The notes under the pieces are model-generated. The model was not told the origin of the DNA and did no database searches. It saw nothing but the letters and a program-made list of their open reading frames with translations. This document shows, piece after piece, positions 34,253-44,648 of a stretch of DNA of 64,000 nt; position 1 is the stretch's first letter, and each line of letters begins with the position of its first letter. This DNA is from an uncultured Clostridia bacterium (GTDB lineage: Bacteria; Bacillota; Clostridia; Christensenellales; Aristaeellaceae): positions 61,879-125,878 of the forward strand of contig CAKTWP010000007.1 of assembly GCA_934630705.1 (NCBI GenBank). Reading direction: 5' to 3'. A program made the translations under genes and the position numbers.

Positions 34253-35287
34253 TTATTTCCTCCAATCCAGAATGACCTTGCCGCTTCGGCCCGAGGCCAT
34301 GGCTTCAAAGCCCTTTTCAAATTCGGTGTAACGGAACCGATGGGTGATAATGGGGTTCAGATCCAGCCCGCCCTGAATCATGGCCATCATTTTGTACCAG
34401 GTCTCGAACATTTTCCGGCCGTACACGCCCTGAATCGTCAGCCCCTTGAACACGATGTCGTTCCAGTTGATGGTATCCTCCCGGCCGAAAATGCCCAGCA
34501 TGGCGATCTTGCCGCCGTTGCGCATGTGGGCGAGCATCTGATGATAGGCTGCCGGCGCGCCGCTCATTTCCAGCCCCACGTCAAAGCCCTCCACCATGGC
34601 GCTTTCCCGCATGACGTCTTCCAGGTTTTCCGTGGCCACGTTCACGGCAATCAAGCCCATTTTCCGGGCCAGCTCCAGCCGGTATTCGTTCACATCCGTG
34701 ATGACCACCCGGCGCGCGCCGTTCTTTTTGCAGATGGCCGCCGCCATCACGCCGATGGGCCCTGCTCCCGTCACCAGCACATCCTCGCCCACCACGTCAA
34801 ACATCAGGGCCGTGTGGGTGGCGTTGCCGTAAGCGTCGAAGAAGGAGACAATGTCCTCGTCCAGGGCTTCGTCAATGGGAATCACATTCCGCGCCGGAAT
34901 GCACAGGTATTCCGCAAAAGCCCCATCCCGGTTCACGCCTACGCCCAGCGTGTTTTTGCACCACTGACCGTTGCCTGCCCGGCAGTTCCGGCAATGGCCG
35001 CAGACGATGTGGCCCTCGCCGCTTACCCGCTCGCCAATGCGCAGGCCCTGCACCATGTCGCCCATCTTCGCGATTTCGCCCACGTATTCGTGGCCCGCTA
35101 CCAAGGGGGGCTTGATGGTGTCCTGCGCCCACTGGTTCCATTGGTAAATGTGCAGATCCGTGCCGCAGATAGCGGTCTTGTGAATTTTGATGAGCACCTC
35201 GTCCGCCTTGGGCTCGGGGATGGGCACCTGCACCAGCGTGAGCCCCGGCGCGGCGGATGTTTTCTGTAAAGCGTCCATGAACTGCAT
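34253..35287 (-). CDS. tdh: L-threonine 3-dehydrogenase
   Basis: 344 residues, zinc medium-chain dehydrogenase that oxidises threonine to 2-amino-3-ketobutyrate for Kbl. Catalytic zinc region AICGTDLHIYQWN and AGHEYVGE, structural zinc cluster CGHCRNCRAGNGQWC near residue 91, and NAD-binding VTGAGPIGVMAA near residue 170 are visible. ATG at 35287 follows GGAGG. Confidence 0.96.
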   Translation of the reverse strand: MQFMDALQKTSAAPGLTLVQVPIPEPKADEVLIKIHKTAICGTDLHIYQWNQWAQDTIKPPLVAGHEYVGEIAKMGDMVQGLRIGERVSGEGHIVCGHCRNCRAGNGQWCKNTLGVGVNRDGAFAEYLCIPARNVIPIDEALDEDIVSFFDAYGNATHTALMFDVVGEDVLVTGAGPIGVMAAAICKKNGARRVVITDVNEYRLELARKMGLIAVNVATENLEDVMRESAMVEGFDVGLEMSGAPAAYHQMLAHMRNGGKIAMLGIFGREDTINWNDIVFKGLTIQGVYGRKMFETWYKMMAMIQGGLDLNPIITHRFRYTEFEKGFEAMASGRSGKVILDWRK

Positions 35288-35354
35288 ACAGATTCCTCCA
35301 TTCAAAGACAAATGCATTTTCTAAAGAAACGGCCCTTTTTCGCTTTTCAGCCTG

Positions 35355-35383
35355 ATTATAGCACTGACAAACGGATATTTCAA
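35355..35383 (-). promoter_or_regulatory. tdh-kbl promoter
   Basis: TTGAAA, 17-bp spacer, TATAAT on the minus strand, ~68 bp before the tdh ATG. Confidence 0.75.
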
Positions 35384-35480
35384 CCAGAATTTCTATAAAA
35401 ATGAGAATGCAATTTTGCAGCAATCTGTACGGATGTTTCTAAAAAGGAAACACAGTCCGCGAAATGCGGACAATAAGTAG

Positions 35481-35513
35481 AAAGAAAAAACGCCGGCTAA
35501 AAAGTCGGCGTTT
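35481..35513 (-). terminator. Intrinsic terminator downstream of gdhA
   Basis: On the minus strand, AAACGCCG ... CGGCGTTT is followed by TTTTTCTTTCT. It lies ~250 nt past the gdhA stop, so gdhA may carry a long 3' untranslated region. Confidence 0.75.
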
Positions 35514-35563
35514 GGAGACGCAATCCCAGCCGTGCATAAAAGAGCGCGGTGGCGCGCAGTCTC

Positions 35564-35757
35564 AAAGCATAAGGCGGCAGGATAATCCGCAGGGCCGCCT
35601 TTGACGGCCCGAGGAGAAAATGTCCGAAGGAACTGCGTTCCGAGAGGAAATTTTCATTCCTTTCAGATTTTCCGGCCGTGAAGGCAAGGATGCGGTTTTG
35701 CCTTCACAGGAAAATCTGCATCTCGACAAAATGAATGTCTCCCCTTCATTTTGTCGA
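35564..35757. repeat. Cluster of hairpins in gdhA 3' region
   Basis: Three stems: AAGGCGGC / GCCGCCTT (~35570-35600), GATTTTCC...GTGAAGGCAA / TTGCCTTCAC-AGGAAAATC (35666-35716), and a perfect 13-bp TCGACAAAATGAA / TTCATTTTGTCGA (35723-35757). No gene is supported in 35288-35763. Confidence 0.65.
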
Positions 35758-35763
35758 AAGCCG

Positions 35764-37101
35764 TTAAACGATTCCGTGGGCCATCATCGCGTCGGCCACC
35801 TTCAGGAACCCGGCAATGTTCGCGCCGGAAACATAATTCCCCTCCGCCCCGTATTCCGCGGCGGCGTGATCAATGGCGGCGAAAATGTTCTCCATGATCC
35901 CTTCCAGCTTCTTGTCCACCTCGTCAAAGGTCCATGCAAGGCGCATGCTGTTCTGGCTCATCTCCAGCGCGGATACGGCCACGCCGCCTGCATTGGCCGC
36001 CTTGCCCGGGGCAAAGAGCACGCCCGCGCCCTGGAGCAGCAGGGTGGCTTTATAGGTGGTGGGCATGTTCGCGCCCTCCGCCACGGCCTTGCAGCCGTTG
36101 GCGATCAGGGCCCTCGCCCCGGTTTCGTCCAGCTCGTTCTGGGTGGCGCAGGGCAGCGCAATATCGCACTTCACCTGCCAGATGCCCCGGCAGCCCTCGG
36201 TATACGCGGCCCCCGGCACCCGCGCGGCGTACGCCCGGATCCGGCCGCGCTCTACCTCCTTAATCTGCTTCACAACGGCCAGATCCACGCCCTTTTCATC
36301 CACGATGTAGCCGTTGCTGTCGCTCATGGCGATTACCGTGCCGCCCATTTCCGTGGCCTTCTGGGCCGCGTAAATGGCCACATTGCCGCTGCCGGATACC
36401 ACGATCCGCTTACCCGACATGTCCATGCCGTGTTTGCGCAGCATGGCGCGGGTGAGATAGCACAGGCCAAAGCCTGTGGCTTCCTTCCGGGCCAGCGAGC
36501 CGCCGTAGGCAAGACCCTTGCCCGTGAGCACGCCCTCGTACAGGCCGGTGATCCGCTTGTACTGGCCATACAGATAGCCAATCTCCCGGGCACCCACGCC
36601 GATGTCCCCGGCGGGCACGTCCTCGTCCTTGCCGATGTACTTATACAGCTCCGTCATAAACGACTGGCAAAACCGCATCACTTCGCTGTCGCTCTTGCCC
36701 TTGGGATCAAAATCGCTGCCGCCCTTGCCGCCGCCGATGGGCAGGCCGGTGAGGGAATTCTTCAGCACCTGCTCAAACCCCAGAAACTTGATCACCGACA
36801 GATTCACGCTGGGATGGAGCCGCAGCCCGCCCTTGTAGGGGCCGATGGCGTTATTGAACTGCACGCGATAGCCGCGGTTCACCTGCACCCGGCCCTGATC
36901 GTCCGTCCAGGGCACGCGGAACAGAATCGCCCGGTCCGGCTCCACGAACCGCTCCAGCAGCCCTGCTTTTTCATACTCGGGATGCTTGTCAAACACCGGA
37001 GACAGCGCCTCCAGCACCTCGCGGCTGGCCTGCAGAAATTCTTTTTCATGGGCATTGCGCGCTTCCAGCCCCGCATATACCCGGGCCACATATTCGTTCA
37101 T
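35764..37101 (-). CDS. gdhA: NADP-type glutamate dehydrogenase
   Basis: 445 residues, hexameric enzyme of ammonium assimilation. Substrate-site PYKGGLRLHPSVNLSVIKFLGFEQ, catalytic GGGKGGSDFDPKGKSD near residue 122, and the nucleotide-binding VSGSGNVAIYAAQKA near 235 are intact. ATG at 37101 follows AAGGAGG. Monocistronic with its own promoter, divergent from argS. Confidence 0.97.
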   Translation of the reverse strand: MNEYVARVYAGLEARNAHEKEFLQASREVLEALSPVFDKHPEYEKAGLLERFVEPDRAILFRVPWTDDQGRVQVNRGYRVQFNNAIGPYKGGLRLHPSVNLSVIKFLGFEQVLKNSLTGLPIGGGKGGSDFDPKGKSDSEVMRFCQSFMTELYKYIGKDEDVPAGDIGVGAREIGYLYGQYKRITGLYEGVLTGKGLAYGGSLARKEATGFGLCYLTRAMLRKHGMDMSGKRIVVSGSGNVAIYAAQKATEMGGTVIAMSDSNGYIVDEKGVDLAVVKQIKEVERGRIRAYAARVPGAAYTEGCRGIWQVKCDIALPCATQNELDETGARALIANGCKAVAEGANMPTTYKATLLLQGAGVLFAPGKAANAGGVAVSALEMSQNSMRLAWTFDEVDKKLEGIMENIFAAIDHAAAEYGAEGNYVSGANIAGFLKVADAMMAHGIV

Positions 37102-37174
37102 GCCAAAAACCTCCTTGATGGAATTGCTGTATGGGGTATGGCGGAGCGCGGCCCCGCCTTTTCATCCATTTCCT

Positions 37175-37203
37175 ATTATACAAACCCATCCCGCCTTGTG
37201 CAA
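37175..37203 (-). promoter_or_regulatory. gdhA promoter
   Basis: TTGCAC, 17-bp spacer, TATAAT on the minus strand, 74 bp upstream of the gdhA ATG. The 37204-37412 stretch to the argS promoter has no gene I can support. Confidence 0.75.
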
Positions 37204-37412
37204 GGCCGGGGCTGTTCTTTTGCTGTTCGTGAAAAGAAAGGGACAAGACGGGAGGCAAACAGGAGGACTCGCCCGGGCAAGCCGAAAGGAAGCGGCCGGG
37301 ATGAAAAATGTCGGCAGTGCGCCCCCCGTTTCCCCCATGGGCACGGCGCTCCGGCAGGGGGCAGGACAGGCGCTTCACCGCTAAAAAATCTCCTCGCCCG
37401 GGGCGTTTTCGG

Positions 37413-37441
37413 TTGCAAAAAAGGGCGGGGTATGGTATGCT
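37413..37441 (+). promoter_or_regulatory. argS promoter
   Basis: TTGCAA, 17-bp spacer, TATGCT; 40 bp before the argS start. Confidence 0.7.
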
Positions 37442-37480
37442 AAAGTGTAATTTTGTGTGCAAGGAGAGGTGGGTTCTCTA

Positions 37481-39193
37481 ATGGATATGAAACAGCGCAT
37501 TGCAGGCCTGGTGGGCGAAATGCTTCAGGCGGCGTACCCGGACGCGCAGGGGCTGCCCGAGGATATTGCGGCCCTGCTGGAGGTGCCGCCGGATCCGGCC
37601 ATGGGGGATTATGCTTTCCCCTGCTTCAAGCTGAGCAAGGCGCTGCGGATGGGCCCGCCCATGATTGCCAAAAAGCTCAGCGAAGCGATGCGCCGGCCGG
37701 AGGTTGCCCGGGTGGAATGCGTGGGCGGCTATCTGAATTTCTTTTTCAACCGGGAGAATTTCGCCCGGGAGCTGCTGGGCGCCGTTCTGGCCGCCCCGGG
37801 AAAATGGGGGGCCAGCGATGCGGGGGCGGGCAAGACCGTCTGCCTGGATTACAGCTCCATCAATATCGCCAAGCGCTTCCATATCGGCCATCTGAGCACC
37901 ACCATGATCGGCAATTCCCTCAAGCGGATTTACGATTTCCTGGGCTGGAAAACCGTCTCCATCAATCATCTGGGCGACTGGGGCACCCAGTTTGGCAAGA
38001 TGATCTGCGCCTACAAGCGCTGGGGCGATAAGGAGACGGTGGAAAAGGGCGGCGTGGAGGAGATGACGAAGCTCTACGTGCGTTTCCATGCGGAAGCGGA
38101 AAAGCATCCGGAGCTGGAGGACGAGGGCCGCGCCTGGTTCAAGAAGATTGAAGACGGCGATCCCGAGGCCCTTTCCATTTTCCACTGGTTCAAGGACGTG
38201 ACCCTCAAGGACGCCATGAAGGTGTACGACGTGCTGGGCGTGTCCTTTGACAGCTATGCCGGCGAGAGCTTTTATGCGGATAAGACCGATCGGGTGGTCA
38301 ACGAGCTGCGGGAAAAGGGCCTGCTCAAGGAGTCCGACGGGGCGCTGATCGTAGACCTGGAGGAGGATAACATGCCTCCCTGCCTGATTCTCAAGCGGGA
38401 CGGCACCACCATCTACGCTACCCGGGATCTGGCCGCCATTTTCTATCGCAAGGATACCTATCATTTCGACAAGTGCCTTTACGTGGTAGCCTATCAGCAG
38501 GATCTGCATTTCCGCCAGATTTTCAAGGTGGTGGAAAAAATGGGATATCCCTGGGCCAAGGACGAGCTGGTGCATGTAGCCTTTGGCATGGTGTCCTATG
38601 AGGGACAGAGCCTGTCCACCCGGGAAGGCCATGTGGTCTATCTGGAGGATCTGCTGCGCCGGGCCCAGGAGAAGGCGCTGCAGATCATCCGGGAAAAATC
38701 TCCGAATCTGGAAAACAAGGAGGAAGCGGCCAGGCAGGTGGGCGTGGGCGCGGTGGTGTATTCCACGCTGCAGAACAGCCGCATCAAGGACATTGACTTC
38801 TGGTGGGACCGGGCGCTGAGCTTTGACGGCGAAACGGGCCCCTACGTGCAGTACACCCACGCCCGGTGCTGCTCCGTGCTGCGCAAAACGCCGGAAAACC
38901 TGCCCGCGCCGGATTATGCCGCCCTTTCCGATGATGAAAGCCAGGCGCTGCTGCGGCTGCTCTCCCGCTTCCCCGAAGCGGTAAGCGAGGCCTGCCTGCG
39001 CAATGAGCCCTCCATCGTCACCCGGGCCACTACCGAAATCGCCAAGGCCTACAACAAGTTCTATTACGAGCATCGCATTCTGGACGATGATCCCGCCGTC
39101 ACCGCCGCCCGCATTGCGCTGACGCAGGCCAGCCAGCAGGTGATCAAAACCGGGCTGTATCTTATCGGCGTGGCTGCGCCGGAGCGGATGTAA
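37481..39193 (+). CDS. argS: Arginyl-tRNA synthetase
   Basis: 570 residues, class I synthetase. N-terminal Arg-tRNA D-loop recognition domain, HIGH motif in RFHIGHLSTTMIGNSLKRI near residue 133, KMSK-equivalent LSTREGHVV near residue 376 (a variant typical of ArgRS), and the all-helical anticodon-binding domain at the C-terminus ending VAAPERM. Codon 1 is ATG 37481 after AAGGAGAGG. Possibly the first gene of an argS-dapF-dapL run, though 103 bp separates it from dapF. Confidence 0.96.
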   Translation: MDMKQRIAGLVGEMLQAAYPDAQGLPEDIAALLEVPPDPAMGDYAFPCFKLSKALRMGPPMIAKKLSEAMRRPEVARVECVGGYLNFFFNRENFARELLGAVLAAPGKWGASDAGAGKTVCLDYSSINIAKRFHIGHLSTTMIGNSLKRIYDFLGWKTVSINHLGDWGTQFGKMICAYKRWGDKETVEKGGVEEMTKLYVRFHAEAEKHPELEDEGRAWFKKIEDGDPEALSIFHWFKDVTLKDAMKVYDVLGVSFDSYAGESFYADKTDRVVNELREKGLLKESDGALIVDLEEDNMPPCLILKRDGTTIYATRDLAAIFYRKDTYHFDKCLYVVAYQQDLHFRQIFKVVEKMGYPWAKDELVHVAFGMVSYEGQSLSTREGHVVYLEDLLRRAQEKALQIIREKSPNLENKEEAARQVGVGAVVYSTLQNSRIKDIDFWWDRALSFDGETGPYVQYTHARCCSVLRKTPENLPAPDYAALSDDESQALLRLLSRFPEAVSEACLRNEPSIVTRATTEIAKAYNKFYYEHRILDDDPAVTAARIALTQASQQVIKTGLYLIGVAAPERM

Positions 39194-39296
39194 GCGGAAA
39201 CGGCAGCCTTCGCCGGCGTGCAGGAAAAGGAATGGAACCTTTTTCTCCGGCGCAACATAGCATAAGAAGCATCATCCGAAAGGGGAGGCTGGAGCA

Positions 39297-40133
39297 ATGA
39301 GGTTTACCAAAATGCAGGGCATCGGCAACGATTACCTGTATGTAAATTGCTTTGAAGAAGTGGTGGAGGATCCGCAGCGGCTGGCGCTGGTGATGAGCCG
39401 GCCCCATTTCGGCGCGGGCGCGGATGGACTGGTGCTCATCGAGCCTGCCGACGGCGCGGATTTCGGCATGCGCATCTTCAATGCCGATGGCAGCGAAGCC
39501 GAAATGTGCGGCAACGCCATCCGCTGCATCGGCAAATATGTGTATGAGCGGGGACTCACGGATAAAACCCGCCTTACCATCGCCACCAAGGGCGGCATGA
39601 AGCAGGCGTGGCTTACGGTGGAAAACGGGAAGGTCTCCCGGGTGCGGGCGGATATGGGCACGCCGGAGCTGAACCCCCGGCTGATCCCGGTGGATCTGCC
39701 CGGGGAGCTGGTGCTGCGCCATCGGCTGCAAATCATGGGGCAGACCTGGTTTATCACCTGCGTGAACATGGGCAATCCCCACGCGGTGATTTTCGTGCGG
39801 GATCCCGAGGTGATTGATGTGCCCATGATCGGGCCCATGATCGAGCATCATCCCCTGTTCCCCCGGCGGACGAACGTGGAGTTTGTGCGGGTGATCGACC
39901 GGGGTGTGCTCCAGATGCGGGTCTGGGAGCGGGGAGCCGGGGAAACCCTGGCCTGCGGCACCGGCGCCTGCGCGTCGCTGGTGGCCGCGGTGCTGGCGGG
40001 CCTGAGCGATCGCACGGTACAGATGAAGCTCTCCGGCGGCAATCTGCATTTGCAATGGAGTGCTGAGGATAATCATGTGTATCAGACCGGCCCCGCCGCT
40101 TTCGTTTACGACGGGGAATGGCTGGGCGACTGA
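39297..40133 (+). CDS. dapF: Diaminopimelate epimerase
   Basis: 278 residues; converts LL- to meso-diaminopimelate for lysine and peptidoglycan. Both catalytic cysteines are present: EMCGNAIRC near residue 74 and LACGTGACASLVAA near residue 219. N-terminal FTKMQGIGNDYLYV is the family signature. ATG at 39297 follows AAGGGGAGG. dapL follows 71 bp later. Confidence 0.97.
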   Translation: MRFTKMQGIGNDYLYVNCFEEVVEDPQRLALVMSRPHFGAGADGLVLIEPADGADFGMRIFNADGSEAEMCGNAIRCIGKYVYERGLTDKTRLTIATKGGMKQAWLTVENGKVSRVRADMGTPELNPRLIPVDLPGELVLRHRLQIMGQTWFITCVNMGNPHAVIFVRDPEVIDVPMIGPMIEHHPLFPRRTNVEFVRVIDRGVLQMRVWERGAGETLACGTGACASLVAAVLAGLSDRTVQMKLSGGNLHLQWSAEDNHVYQTGPAAFVYDGEWLGD

Positions 40134-40204
40134 GCCGCTCCGGGCGCGGGCAAGGCCCGCCCTGAAGCGCGTCATGTTTGCCCCACCGACAATGGAGGAA
40201 CGTC

Positions 40205-41416
40205 ATGAAAATCAATCAGGCGCTTGCCCACCTGCCTGCCGGATATCTGTTTGCGGAGGTCGGCCGGCGGGTGAAGGAATATGCCGGGGCGCATCCGGGC
40301 GCGGAAATCCTGCGGCTGGGCATCGGGGATGTGACGCTGCCGCTGGCTCCGGCGGTGGCGGAGGCGTTTGCCGCGGCGGCCCGGGGCATGGCCACCCCGG
40401 CGGGCTTCCATGGCTATGGGCCGGATTTTGGCTATGATTTTCTGATTGACGCCATCCGCCAGGGAGATTATGCGCCTCTGGGTGTTTCCCTGCAGCCCGG
40501 CGAGGTGTTCATTTCCGACGGGGCGAAAAGCGATGTGGGAAATCTGCAGGAGCTGTTTGCCCCGGACGCGGTGATTGCCGTTACGGATCCGGTGTATCCC
40601 GTGTATGTGGATTCCAACGCCATGGCCGGGCGGCTGGGGGCATATGAAAACGGGCGCTGGCCCGCCCTGCGGTATCTGCCCTGTGTGGCGGAGAACGGCT
40701 TTGAGCCGCCGCTGCCGGATGGGCCGGTGGATGTGATTTACCTGTGCTATCCCAACAACCCTACCGGCACGGTGCTCACCCGGCCGCAGCTGCAGCGCTT
40801 CGTTGATTACGCCCGGGCGAACCAGGCGCTGATCATTTACGATGCGGCCTACCGGGCGTACATCACCGAGCCGGGGGTGCCCCGGAGCATCCTTGAGCTG
40901 CCGGGGGCGCGGGAATGCGCCATCGAGTGCTGCTCCTTTTCCAAGACGGCGGGGTTCACGGGGGTGCGCTGCGCGTACACGGTGATCCCCCAGGAGCTTG
41001 CCTTTGGGGGCGTTTCTCTGAATCGGCTCTGGGCCCGGCGGCAGGCCACCAAGTTCAACGGGGTGTCCTATCCGGTGCAGCGGGCGGCGGCGGCGGTATT
41101 CACCCGGGAAGGCCAGGCGCAGGTGAAAGCGGCCGTGGGATATTACATGGAAAACGCGCGGCTCATCCGGGATGGGCTGACCGCGGCGGGGATCGCGGTT
41201 TACGGCGGCGTGAACGCGCCCTACATCTGGATGCGCGTGCCGGGCGGCATGGACAGCTGGGCGTTCTTTGATTTCCTGCTGAGCCGGGCGCAGGTGGTGG
41301 GCACGCCGGGCGCGGGTTTCGGCCCCTCCGGGGAGGGCTATTTCCGTCTCACCGCTTTCGGCTCCCGGGAAAGCACCCGGGCCGCCATGGAACGGATTCG
41401 CAGCGTGCTGGGATAA
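40205..41416 (+). CDS. dapL: LL-diaminopimelate aminotransferase
   Basis: 403 residues, PLP aminotransferase of the one-step DapL lysine pathway. YLFAEVGRRVKEY and LRLGIGDVTLPL at the N-terminus, CYPNNPTGTVLT near residue 181 and PLP lysine in CSFSKTAGFTGVRCAYTVIP near residue 246 are diagnostic. ATG at 40205 follows TGGAGG. With dapF it defines an aminotransferase-type DAP route, common in Clostridia. Confidence 0.96.
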   Translation: MKINQALAHLPAGYLFAEVGRRVKEYAGAHPGAEILRLGIGDVTLPLAPAVAEAFAAAARGMATPAGFHGYGPDFGYDFLIDAIRQGDYAPLGVSLQPGEVFISDGAKSDVGNLQELFAPDAVIAVTDPVYPVYVDSNAMAGRLGAYENGRWPALRYLPCVAENGFEPPLPDGPVDVIYLCYPNNPTGTVLTRPQLQRFVDYARANQALIIYDAAYRAYITEPGVPRSILELPGARECAIECCSFSKTAGFTGVRCAYTVIPQELAFGGVSLNRLWARRQATKFNGVSYPVQRAAAAVFTREGQAQVKAAVGYYMENARLIRDGLTAAGIAVYGGVNAPYIWMRVPGGMDSWAFFDFLLSRAQVVGTPGAGFGPSGEGYFRLTAFGSRESTRAAMERIRSVLG

Positions 41417-41519
41417 CGCATTGAAAATCCGCCTGAGGCAAATACAGGCATCCCATTTATCAGCAGTGTCCCCAGGCATGCAAAAGTGCAATGGGAAAGA
41501 AATACAGGAGGAATGAATT

Positions 41520-42803
41520 ATGGTACGGGCAATCGTGGGCGCCAACTGGGGCGATGAAGGCAAGGGCAAGATCACGGATATGCTGGCGGAAAACAGCGAC
41601 ATCGTGGTGCGCTATCAGGGGGGCGCGAATGCGGGCCACACCATTATCAACCATTACGGCAAGTTCGCCCTGCATCTTCTGCCCTCCGGCGTATGCCATC
41701 AGCATGTGGTGAACGTGATCGGCCCGGGCGTGGCGCTGGATATTGAAGCGCTGCTTTTCGAGCTCAAAACGCTGGAGGACAAGGGCGTGCCTGCGCCCAA
41801 GCTGCTCATTTCCGATCGGGCGCAGATTCTGATGGATTATCACGTGGCCTTTGACTGCTACGAGGAGGAGCGCCTGGGCAAGGCCAGCTTTGGCTCCACC
41901 AAGTCCGGCATTGCGCCCTTCTATGGCGACAAGTATATGAAGATCGGCGTGCAGCTGTGCCAGATGATGGATAAGGAGCTGCTCAGATCCCGGCTGCACA
42001 ATGCGTCGCTGCTGAAGAATGCCATGCTCGAAAGCCTGTATCACAAGCCGGCGCTGGATGTGGATGCGCTGACGGAGAAGTATTATGCCCTGGCCAATCA
42101 GATCAAGCCCATGGTTTGCGATGTGGCGCAGTATCTGCACAAGGCCGTGAAGGAGGGCAAGCGGATTTTGCTGGAGGGCCAGCTGGGCACCCTGCGGGAT
42201 CCGGATCACGGCATTTTCCCCTTCACCACCTCCTCTTCGCCGCTGGCGGGCTTTGGCACGGTGGGCGCGGGGCTGCCGCCCACGGCGTATGAAGAAGTGA
42301 TTGCGGTCACGAAAGCGTATTCCTCCTGCGTAGGCGCGGGCCCCTTTACCACGGAGCTTTTCGGCGATGAAGCCGAGGAGCTGCGCAAGCGGGGCGGCGA
42401 TGCGGGCGAATACGGCGCCAAGACGGGCCGGCCCCGGCGGGTGGGCTGGTTTGACGCGGTGGCCACGCGCTATGGCTGCATGATGCAGGGCGCCACGGAC
42501 TGCGTGATGACGAATCTGGACGTGCTGGGTTATCTGGACGAGATCAAGGTTTGCGTGGCCTACGAGATCGACGGCCAGCAGGTGGTGGATTTCCCGGTAA
42601 CGCCGCTGGTGGAGAAGGCCAAGCCCGTGTATGTGACGCTGCCCGGCTGGAAGCAGGATATTCGCGGCATCAGCCGGTATGAGGAGCTGCCCGAGAAGTG
42701 CCGCCAGTATGTGGAGTTCATCGAGAAGGAGATTGATTGCCCCCTTACCATGCTCTCCAACGGCCCCAAGCGCGACGAGATCATTTATCGGAAGGAACGA
42801 TAA
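41520..42803 (+). CDS. purA: Adenylosuccinate synthetase (divergent)
   Basis: 427 residues; first step from IMP to AMP. The P-loop NWGDEGKGK at residues 9-17, QGGANAGHTI near residue 36, and C-terminal LSNGPKRDEII fit PurA. Several motifs deviate from the usual type: GSTKSGIAPFYGDKY instead of GTTKRGIGPAY, and EGQLGTLRDPDHGIFPFTTSSS instead of EGAQG-LLDIDHGTYPFVTSS. It belongs to the atypical PurA subgroup seen in some Clostridia. ATG at 41520 follows AGGAGG. Confidence 0.92.
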   Translation: MVRAIVGANWGDEGKGKITDMLAENSDIVVRYQGGANAGHTIINHYGKFALHLLPSGVCHQHVVNVIGPGVALDIEALLFELKTLEDKGVPAPKLLISDRAQILMDYHVAFDCYEEERLGKASFGSTKSGIAPFYGDKYMKIGVQLCQMMDKELLRSRLHNASLLKNAMLESLYHKPALDVDALTEKYYALANQIKPMVCDVAQYLHKAVKEGKRILLEGQLGTLRDPDHGIFPFTTSSSPLAGFGTVGAGLPPTAYEEVIAVTKAYSSCVGAGPFTTELFGDEAEELRKRGGDAGEYGAKTGRPRRVGWFDAVATRYGCMMQGATDCVMTNLDVLGYLDEIKVCVAYEIDGQQVVDFPVTPLVEKAKPVYVTLPGWKQDIRGISRYEELPEKCRQYVEFIEKEIDCPLTMLSNGPKRDEIIYRKER

Positions 42804-42814
42804 TTCGTATTCAT

Positions 42815-42881
42815 GCAGGGGGAACCGTTCTTTGGAGGCCAAAGAACGGTTCCCCCTGCCCCCTCCAAGAAAGCCGTAAAG
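42815..42881. repeat. Composite repeat copy, hairpin A plus core
   Basis: Hairpin A is perfect over 20 bp: GCAGGGGGAACCGTTCTTTG, loop GAGGC, then its full complement (42815-42859). The core CTCCAAGAAAGCCGTAAAGG follows at 42862. Hairpin B is missing. It lies between purA and ecfA1. Confidence 0.9.
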
Positions 42882-42957
42882 GGAAGCACGGATGTGCTTC
42901 TTATCGGCAATGTACCCCCGGCGGGAATATACAAATGGAGAAATTCGAGGTTCAGAA

Positions 42958-43784
<827 letters not shown>

Positions 43785-43797
<13 letters not shown>

Positions 43798-44648
43798 CGC
43801 TGGAGCACGTGACCCACACCTATCAGCCCGGCAGCCCGTTTCAGGCCGTGGCGCTGTCCGATGTGAGCCTGGTGATCCGGGCGGGGGAATTTGTATCGCT
43901 GATCGGGCATACGGGCTCGGGCAAGTCCACCCTGGTGCAGCATTTGAACGGCCTGCTTACCCCTACCTCCGGCCGGGTGCTTATCGACGGGCGGGACATC
44001 CACGAAAAGGGCTATCCCATGCGGGAAGCGCGGCAGAAGATCGGGCTGGTGTTTCAGTATCCGGAGCATCAGCTCTTTGAGGAAACGGTGGCCAAGGATG
44101 TGGCCTTCGGCCCGAAAAACCTGGGCCTGAGCCAGGCGGAAATTCAGGAGCGGGTGCGGGAAGCACTGCTGCGGGTGAATCTGTCGTATCAGGAGGTGGG
44201 CGAAAAATCGCCCTTTGAGCTGTCTGGCGGGCAGATGCGCCGGGTGGCGCTGGCAGGTGTTCTGGCCATGCGGCCGGAGATGCTGGTGCTGGATGAGCCG
44301 GCGGCGGGGCTGGATCCCCAGGGCCGGGAGGACATGCTGCGCCTGATCGCCGCGCTGCACCGGCAGGGGGCCACCATTGTGATGGTATCCCATTCCATGG
44401 ATGATGTGGCCCGGTTTGCCAGCCGGGCAGTGGTGATGGAGAAGGGGCGGCTGGCCATGGACGGCACGCCCCAGGAGATTTTTGCCCAGGCCCAACGGCT
44501 GGAGCAGATGGGGCTGGATGTGCCCGCGGTGTGTCATCTGGGCATGGCGCTGCGGGCGATGGGGCTGCCCTTCCCGGAGGATGTGTTCCGGGAGGAGGAC
44601 GCATTGCCTGCGCTGATGGCCCTGTGGAAGGGGGCGCACCATGCTTAA
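43785..44648 (+). CDS. ecfA2: Energy-coupling factor transporter ATPase EcfA2
   Basis: 287 residues. Walker A GHTGSGKSTLVQHLNG near residue 40, Q-loop VFQYPEHQLFEETVAKDVAFGP (the FQYPEHQ form typical of EcfA2), signature LSGGQMRRVALAGVLA, Walker B LVLDEPAAGLDPQGR. ATG at 43785 overlaps the end of ecfA1 by 13 bp, indicating translational coupling. Confidence 0.96.
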
